A stretch of 64,000 nucleotides of DNA, from contig CM018041.1 in the NCBI GenBank assembly GCA_008638375.1, positions 9,448,627 through 9,512,626 on the forward strand, written 5' to 3'. Below the pieces are notes generated by a model. It worked only from the letters and a program-made list of their open reading frames with translations. It was not told the origin of the DNA and did no database searches. This DNA is from Nyssa sinensis (Eukaryota; Streptophyta; Magnoliopsida; Cornales; Nyssaceae). Below are positions 57,302 through 64,000 of the stretch, in pieces; position 1 is the first letter of the stretch; each line of letters begins with the position of its first letter. The position numbers and the translations under genes were made by a program.

Positions 57302-60300
57302 ATGGAAGAATCGGTTTTTAGCACTCCGTCTTCGAAAAATTCATCGGTGGTAAGAACTATGGTTTCGAATGCAAAATTCGAAGTTGAAAAATTTGAAGGA
57401 ACTAATAATTTCGGCATGTGGCAATGCAAAATTTTGGATGTTCTAGTTCAACAAGAACTAGATATCACTTTGGAGGATAAACCTAATGATGCTGCACTTT
57501 TCGGCTCGCAATAAATCTGAGCTCCAAGACCTGTAGAACACTCAAAAGGGGATCAGAGGGCCATCGGATTAGCTCCGGCGGTAGCCGCTCCGATACTTAA
57601 GTAAGTAAACTAAATTGAAAAAGATTGTATTGAAAGCCAAAGAATGAGCATGAAAATAAAGCGTACCTGTAGGGTTTAATTTATAGACTGTGGCCTTCCT
57701 AAGTTGATTAGGATTCAGAGCCTTGAATATAGGGATTTGATCATCGGAGATTGCAGTTACCTTGTGTAAATATTGCACCGCAAATAGAGATAATCATAGA
57801 TAGCAGTTCCTTTGTTGAAGACTGTTTTCTTATTTCCTGTTTGGCAGTTGTTAAGGAAACCATAAGGTCGGAACCATACGGAATACTAAGTGAATATTGC
57901 CCAGAACATAAGGTCTGGAGGATATGCGTATGAGAATTCCCTGGAGGCTACGCCTACTCTGTATGACCGAGTTTATCAGTTCTGTAGGATATGTATATGA
58001 AGATGTCCTGGAGGCTACGCCTGCTCGGTATGACCGATTTTATCGGTTCTGTAAGCACACGTGTCTCAAGGTGATTGGTATGTCTGTTTGTGGTATATCA
58101 CCTAATGATATGGAAGATAAGGATTGGGCAAAGATCAATCGTCAGGTTTGTGGCACCATTAAGCTTTGCCTCGCTAAGGATCAAAAGTACTTTGTTATGA
58201 GAGAAACTTCAGCTAAACAGTTGTGGGAAAAATTAAAAAATAAGTTTATGACCAAGAGCGTTGGAAACCGACTCTATCTAAAAAAAGACTATTTCATTTC
58301 CAGTATAAAGCAAGGTATTTTGATGTTTGAGCATTTGAATAGTTTTAATAAAATCATTGTTGATTTGCAAAATCTTGATGTTGAAATTTTAAATGAAGAT
58401 AATACATTAGTGTTGTTAAATTCTCTACCTGATAGTTATGATCATTTAACCACTACTTTGTTGTATGGGAAAGATACAATAAAATTAGATGATGTATCTA
58501 ATGCTTTGATGAATAATGAGTATCGAAAAAGGGATCTACAGGTCCATAGGGACTCAACATCAGAGGCTTTGATAGTAAGGGGTAGGACAGAGGACATAAA
58601 TTATGGTGGACAGGGTAAGTCTCGAGGACTATTGTCTGATAGAAGGATTCTTGAGAATGATGAGTGTGAATTTTGTCATGAGAAAATACATTGAAAAAAG
58701 GATTATATTGTCCAAAATTGAAGAACAAGATCAATAAGGGACCAAATGTTAATGTACATAGCAAAGGTTGAAGATGATGATACAGATTTTGTTTTGATTG
58801 TTTCATCATTGGCTAGTCATTTGATGAGTGGATTTTGGATTCGGGATGTTCCTATCATATGTGTCCCTATAGGGATTTGTTTTCTAGCTTCCTTGAGTTA
58901 GAAAATAAGATGGATATCAAACATCCGATTGAATATGCATGATGAAGCAGTTAGAGTTTTAACAGATGTTCGCTATGTACAGGACTTGAAGAAGAATCTC
59001 ATCTCACTGGGAATGTTAGACTCAAAGGGCTACAAAGTTATTATGGGAAGTGGAATCCTAAAAGTGATACTTGGTGCACTTGTTGTGATAAAAGGTACTC
59101 GAAAAGGTAATTTGTATTTTTTGGATAGGCAAACATCACAAGGAGAGCAATTGTTTCAGACAGTTTAGAGAATAGTGTTTCTGATACTTCGAGGTTATAG
59201 CACATGCACTTAGGGCATGCTGCGGAGAAGACATTGCAAGGGTTGATAAAGCAGGGTTTCTTAAAGGGCGCCAAGACTGGGAAATTGGGATTTTGTGAGT
59301 ATTGTATTTTAGGCAAGCAGACTAGCATTAAGTTTGGCACAACGGTTCATCGTATTCAGGGAACTCTTGATTATATTCAGACTGATGTGTGAGGACCTAG
59401 TAGAGTTGCATCTTTGGGAGGTAAGCATTGGTTTGTGACTTTTGTTAATGATTTCTCAATGAGAGTTTGGGTGTACACCATGTGACATAAAGATAAAGTC
59501 TTGGATGTGTTTCTTAATTGGAAGAAAATGAATGAAACTCAAATAGGTAAAAAGATCAAAAGGCTCATATTAGATAATGGTGGTGAGTACAAGTTAAATC
59601 CATTCAAACAAGCATGCTAGGATGACGGTATAGTTAAACACTTCACAGTTAGAGACACATCGCAACAAAATGAGGTGGCAGAACATATGAATCGTACCTT
59701 GCTTGAAAATGTGCAATGTCTGTTTTTAAATGCTGGATTAGGCAAGACATTTTGGGCTGAGGCAGTGACAGATGCATGCCATCTTATCAACAGGTTGCCT
59801 ATAACTGTAAATGATGGAAAAATACCCATAGAGCTGTGGTTTGGAAAACCTACTATAGATAATGATATTATGCATGTATTTGGTTGTTCTACATATTTTC
59901 ATGTGAAGGCAACTAAATTGGACCCTAGAGCGAAGAAAGCAATATTCTTGGGCTTTAGTACAGGTGTCAAGGGATATAGACTATGGTGTTCCGAATCAAA
60001 GAAATTTGCTATAAGTAAGGATGTTATTTTTGATGAGTCTATGATGTTAAATCAGATTAAGCAAAAGAATGCTCAGAAGGAGAGTATTTCACAGTAGGTG
60101 GAGTTAGAGGCTCCAGTGGTTCCAGCGAAAACTGTTCAAATAGTCGATAGTTCTGTTGTTAATCTAGATGATGAGGGCTCAAGCTCAGATGTGGAGGAAG
60201 CTCAAGAGATCCCACAACAACTAGAGTCTATTGCAACTAGTAGATCGAAAAGAGAGATTCACAAACCTGCTAAGTTTGTTGGCATGGTGGCATATGCACT

Positions 60301-60635
60301 TCCAGTTGTTGATGATGATATTCCTCTAACTTATAAAGAACCATGAAACATTCAAAAAATGTTAAATGGAATGATGCAATGGGTGATGAGATGCAATCAC
60401 TTCATAAGAATCAAACTTAAGAGTTGGTACAACTTCCAAAGGAAAAGAAGGCAATTGGTTGCAAGTGAATATACACCAAAAAGTTTCTCCAGGGGAAAAT
60501 AATGTGAGATTGATCAAGGCTAGATTGGTAGCTAAAGGTTACGCACAAAAAGAAGGGATAGACTACAATGAGGTATTTTCTCTAGTTGTTAAACATTCTT
60601 TTATTCGAATTTTGTTAGCTTTGGTTGCATAGTTT
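57302..60635 (+). pseudogene. Ty1/copia polyprotein (gag, protease, integrase, start of RT), broken
   Basis: Plus-strand domains in copia order: gag N-terminus from ATG 57302 (KFEGTNNFGMWQ); gag continued after an insertion from about 58110 (DKDWAKINRQVCGTI, then LWEKLKNKFM); a damaged zinc knuckle CEFCHEKIH followed by TGA at 58692-58694; protease WILDSGCSYHM (Asp-Ser-Gly at 58838-58846); pre-integrase HLGHAAEKTL and CEYCILGKQ; integrase with LDNGGEY near 59575 and a QQNEVAEHMNRTLLE motif; integrase C-terminal FGCSTYFHVKATKLDPRAKK; and RT start RLVAKGYAQKEGIDYNEVFS near 60510. Several in-frame stops (for example 59389, 59482) and frameshifts make it inactive. The CACTA element at 60636 separates off the rest of RT and RNase H. 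Confidence 0.93.
57491..58099. mobile_element. 609-bp insertion in copia gag with 10-bp target duplication
   Basis: ACCTAATGAT occurs at 57481-57490 and 58100-58109, flanking exactly the point where the gag frame is interrupted; removing the insert and one copy restores a continuous gag frame. The 10-bp duplication fits a Mutator-like (MULE) element, but the ends (GCTGCACTTT and GGTATATC) are not inverted repeats. The interior includes CCGGCGGTAGCCGCTCCGAT near 57578 and a 67-bp tandem duplication (units at 57920 and 57987). It encodes no recognisable protein. A non-TIR MULE is the best guess. Confidence 0.7.
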
Positions 60636-60652
60636 CACTACAAAAAAACCTA

Positions 60653-60920
60653 CTTTTAGCGAACGCACATTATTAGCGACGCACACTGTGCGTCGCTAAA
60701 AGTGCCTTTTAGCGACGCATAAACAGGCGTCGCTAATAATACGAAAAAAAATAAAAAAAATTAGCTTCCCACCTGAAAAAAAAGGGCGAAACTATTAGCG
60801 ACGCCCACGTGGGAATTAGCGACGCACAATAGTTGGTGTAGCGTCGCTAATAGTTGGGTACGACAATTAGCGACGCTCATTTGGGTTATTAGCGACGCGC
60901 AGTGTGCGTCGCTAATAACT
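60653..60920. repeat. left subterminal repeat array of the CACTA element
   Basis: The 10-bp motif TTAGCGACGC or its complement GCGTCGCTAA appears about eleven times, often as head-to-head pairs separated by a few bases (for example 60671-60698 and 60888-60917). Such pairs can form hairpins. In En/Spm these arrays bind the element's own protein. Confidence 0.92.
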
Positions 60921-60966
60921 CCTTATATTTACTTCTGTTTTTCACGCTCTGTCTCTCTCTCAGACG

Positions 60967-61008
<42 letters not shown>

Positions 61009-62025
61009 CGCCATTTCCATCGCTTTGTTGGGTTAAAAACTAAAAAGGGAAGGGGGGAGCACATCGGGGAGGCATACGACGCCCAGGTAGGCCAGTGTCC
61101 TTTCTCTTCTCTCTCTCTCAAACTCAGATCTATTTCATTGTGCTTCAATTATTGCTCTGGCGTGCTTGGATTTTGCTCCAGTCTAGCTAGGATGCTTTTG
61201 TTTGAATCACATATTTCATTTCCATTAGAAGAAAATGCAAACCTAATAAGATTAAAATAATGTTGGGTAGATGGATGGTCACTGCTAAATGGCTCCTTTG
61301 CTTTCTGATCAAACACTGGATCCACTATATATCCATACACACACACACACAAACACATATATATATATATATATGTGCCCCAGTTTAATTGTTACTGATC
61401 ACAGTCCTAACAAATTCAATGTTTTGTGATGCTATCAATTGATTTCCTAAATGTTAAAAATTACTCTTTCTGATGTTTTGAATGGTCAAAGGATGATTCA
61501 GATATTACGAAAGTCAGGGTTTTTTTATTTTTATTTTAAGGAACGAGTTTTGGATTTCTGTAAGCTATTTTATTTCAAACAAAAGAGTATCTTGTGATAA
61601 GGATTATAATAGTTGGTTGAACTAGTTCGGTAGTTGGTATTCAAATGCACATTTCACTTTACTTTATGAGTTGGTAACCAATTTTTAGGAATTTTTTTTT
61701 ATACTAGATCTGTTTTTTTTCCTTATAATTTTTTACTATAAGATCAGCTTTTAATTATTTTCTTTTTTATTTCTATTCTCATTCTTATTTTTCTGTTCAC
61801 TAGCAATTTTGAATTTCTATTTTCACAACTTGCACTCACTGTACGAAATAGAAATAGAATTAAAAAAAAAATTGGAGGCAATTATTACTGCAGTTCAGAG
61901 ACATTTTAAAGTATCTAACTTGCTTGCTCGCCCGCCATTGTTTGATTTGGGAATTATGGATGAAAAATTATGGATGTCTGTGTGAGCTGAGCAGTCAGGT
62001 CTGGTGGGAAATATCCTCTAAAGAA

Positions 62026-62216
62026 AGCTGAAACCAAGTAGGGGCTCTTGACTCTCTTAAATTCTTAATCGAATTGGTAACACCTTGGGAAGTACTTCAT
62101 GCTATAAGATTTTCCCAATTTTCAAAGCTGAAAGAAGCGGGGCTTTTGTCTCTCTTAATTGAATTGGTAACACCTTTGGAATTCTTTATGCTATAAGATC
62201 TTCATGATTTTCAACT
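62026..62216. repeat. 100-bp imperfect tandem duplication
   Basis: AGCTGAAA...GGGGCT, GAATTGGTAACACCTT and ATGCTATAAGAT recur with a period of about 100 bp, with units starting at 62026 and 62126. It lies in the transposon body upstream of the B3 exons. Confidence 0.8.
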
Positions 62217-62361
62217 GGGAAAAAACCGTCTCCATTTTTTTGGGCTCTTACTTCTTTACCTTTAGAAGTTTGGAAAGGATGATATTCTTGCTGCTGGAAA
62301 ACCCTGCACTGAGAGCAGTAAAACAACTCTTCTGCGTTCTTGCATGGACAAGGCCAACATT

Positions 62362-62750
62362 GGCCAGGGGGTCAACTACCCTCCCTGCCCCTCAAATTTT
62401 TTATTTAAACTTTTACTTATGTTTTTCAAAAGATTTTTAGATATATCCCTTTAATTTTTATCTTTTCCCCCTATTAACTTCAATATTTATGTACTTTTAG
62501 ATCTTGTAGATAACTTTTTTTCTAGAATTTTTTATATAACCTAAAGTTTTTTGAGGTCTCTTTTTTGGTTAGACTTGTCTAATTTGTAAGCTCCTATATA
62601 TCAATGAATTTAGGTACTTTTCAAAAATATTATTAATCAATATTAATGTTTTGTACTTAATTTTTAAACTTATTACTTATGATTGAATATTAAGAACAAA
62701 ATTCCACTCACCCCCAATCCCCCAACACACACAAGAATAAAATCCTGGCC
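62362..62750. mobile_element. small element nested in the CACTA body
   Basis: Bounded by GGCCAGG (62362-62368) and its complement CCTGGCC (62744-62750). The AT-rich interior, including TATATATCAATGAATTTAGG and GAATATTAAGAACAAAATTC, resembles the repeat at about 22480-23345. Noncoding. Short terminal repeats make the boundaries tentative. Confidence 0.45.
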
Positions 62751-63305
62751 GATCCCTGTGTTCTCGTGTCTATTCATCCTTCCAGGTGTCCAAAGAGCAC
62801 CTTCATTGATTTGAGTTCAAACTTTAAATGTGATTGTAACTTGTAATTTGTAGATTTAAATGCAGTTTAACATTTATTGTTATCATTGTTCCTCTTCTAA
62901 TCTAACATGTCAATATTGATACTTGAAACCTTTAGGTGGTGCTTAGTAAAGGCCTCAACTTAATAGTCATAGACTCATTTCACATGTTTCTGCATTATCT
63001 CTTTGCAATCTTTGCTTGCTACTTTGTTACTCTTTTACAAGGGGTTTGCTCAGCTTCTTAATAATCAACAGATATTTGGATTTCCCTACACCCATAGATG
63101 AGCTTGTAGTTCCATATTAGTTAAAACACCGTTCCTCTTTCCATTAACATTAATTTTAATTTTAATTGGTTTGTAACGATGCAGGGCCTTTTTTTCCATG
63201 GCTGTGTTTTTTCCCCTCTTGTGTTTCATGTATATGGATAGATGGCCACTATAATTTATCCTAAGTCGTCACCAATTAAATTTCATTTTCGATACCACTG
63301 ATAGG

Positions 63306-63451
63306 ATGTCTCTTCTCTGTTTTGACTGCCATACTTGCCAACTAGGTGAAAATATGTCTTCTTCTCCAATGGAAAGGGAGCTTCTTATTTCCAGGCATTT
63401 TTTCAAGGTCATGATGCCTGGTTTCCTTACAGAACTTGTATGTTCTCTCTT

Positions 63452-63486
<35 letters not shown>

Positions 63487-63900
63487 GTATGTATATCTGT
63501 GTGTGTGTGTGTGTGGTCAGTCCAAGTGTCTTTTCTCTTCTTAATGTAGCAACATTTCATAGTGACTCACACACTCTAATATAGTTTTCTGAATTTCAAA
63601 TTTGCACAGCTCATTCCACCGGCTTTTTGTAGAAAACTAGGTGAAGTAAAATCGGAAGAAGCAATTCTAACAAGTTGTCAAGGGACATGGCATGTTAAAA
63701 TTGGTAAATGTGCCGAACGATTTATTTACTTCCGAGAAGGTGGGAAAAATTTTGCTCAACACCATGCCCTCTGTCTCGGAGATTTTGCAGTATTTGAGTA
63801 TATAGGAGACATGCATTTCAATGTGTGTGTGTTTATTAGTGACGCTCAGTGTGCATCGCTAATAGTGACTTTTAGCGACGCCCACACTGAGCGTCGCTAA
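63306..63900 (+). CDS. B3-domain gene fragment captured in the CACTA element
   Basis: Two exons join in frame: 63306-63437 (or from the in-frame ATG at 63354) and 63610-63900, with donor CTT|GTATGT and acceptor TTTGCACAG. The product of 140 (or 124) residues reads SRHFFKVMMPGFLTEL, then LIPPAFCRKLGE, GTWHVKIGK, RFIYFREGGKNFAQHHAL, and CLGDFAVFEYIGDMHFNVCVF. These are the successive strands of a plant B3 DNA-binding domain of the REM type, essentially complete. After the last strand the frame enters the transposon's subterminal repeats and stops at TAA 63898-63900, inside a GCGTCGCTAA unit. Known: B3 proteins bind DNA as plant transcription factors. Inferred: this is a transduplicated host gene piece that could encode a short B3-only protein. 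Whether it is expressed is unknown. Earlier leader exons may exist near 61000-61090. Confidence 0.78.
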
Positions 63901-63992
63901 TGGTGACTTTTAGCGACGCTTAGTGCGTCCTTGTGTAGTTTTTGCGACGCGCATACCCAATTTTTAGCGACGCTCATTATGCGTCGCTAAAA
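63836..63992. repeat. right subterminal repeat array of the CACTA element
   Basis: About eight copies of TTAGCGACGC or its complement, some degenerate (TTAGTGACGC, GCATCGCTAA). They match the left array and show that the element's right end is near the window edge. The first copies overlap the 3' end of the B3 reading frame. Confidence 0.9.
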
Positions 63993-64000
63993 TTCACTAT

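Larger units (their letters stand above)
60636..64000. mobile_element. CACTA (En/Spm) transposon, left end and body, running off the window
   Basis: CACTACAAAAAAACC at 60636 is a canonical CACTA terminus, inserted into the copia RT frame after TTT (candidate 3-bp target site). It is followed by at least eleven copies of TTAGCGACGC in both orientations (60653-60920), the subterminal array expected for this superfamily. A second array of the same motif occurs at 63836-63992, so the right end must be just beyond the window. No TNP1- or TNP2-type transposase is visible between them; instead there is a B3 gene fragment with apparent leader and intron sequence. The element is therefore non-autonomous and gene-carrying. 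A (CT)n tract lies at 60967-61005. Confidence 0.87.

Overview
This is a piece of a plant nuclear genome, most likely from a eudicot. The evidence is intron-containing genes of clear land-plant families, a MIR172 hairpin, a plant-type nepenthesin-like protease, Ty1/copia, L1-type LINE and CACTA transposons, and long AT-rich intergenic DNA full of small fold-back elements and microsatellites. Nothing in the window fixes the species. All family assignments were made by reading the sequence; no database search was run.

Layout. 1-1854 looks like the right part of an LTR. 3.7-4.6 kb is a direct duplication. An intronless RING-H2/DUF1117 E3 ligase of the RDUF1/RDUF2 type lies at 5682-6815 (+). About 13 kb of AT-rich repeats follows, including MITEs, small tandem repeats and a LINE RNase H scrap at 17.8-18.2 kb. 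An intronless PCS1-like aspartyl protease lies at 19879-21183 (+). The SDIR1 orthologue has eight coding exons at 29765-34578 (+), probably with a 5'UTR intron beginning near 25027. A 5'-truncated, decayed LINE (-) fills 34951-38757. From 39 to 46 kb there are duplicated repeat blocks and microsatellites. A MIR172 precursor lies at about 46190-46360 (-) with a TATA-like box at 46742. A 12-copy 57-bp tandem array and a CACTA-like end lie at 47.9-49.0 kb. From 49 to 56.9 kb the sequence is mostly AT-rich, with two copies of one MITE family and a possible 50-codon gene (-). From 56881 to the right edge is a nested transposon stack. It is a Ty1/copia element (LTR, PBS, gag, protease, integrase, start of RT) broken by a 609-bp insertion and by a CACTA element. 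The CACTA element begins at 60636, runs past the window, and carries a two-exon B3-domain gene fragment.

How the genes relate. RDUF and SDIR1 are both RING-H2 E3 ubiquitin ligases known in Arabidopsis as positive factors in abscisic acid and drought responses. MIR172 controls AP2-type transcription factors in phase change and flowering. From memory, Arabidopsis keeps SDIR1 beside MIR172d and RDUF2 beside MIR172e, so this window may show the ancestral arrangement from which those two duplicated Arabidopsis segments were each reduced.

Main points of interest: (1) the B3 gene inside a CACTA transposon, whose reading frame ends in the transposon's own subterminal repeats; (2) a one-base frameshift in SDIR1 just before the RING domain; (3) the conserved RDUF-SDIR1-MIR172 neighbourhood; (4) a 57-bp array with alternating unit types; (5) a 609-bp insertion with a 10-bp target duplication but no obvious terminal inverted repeats.
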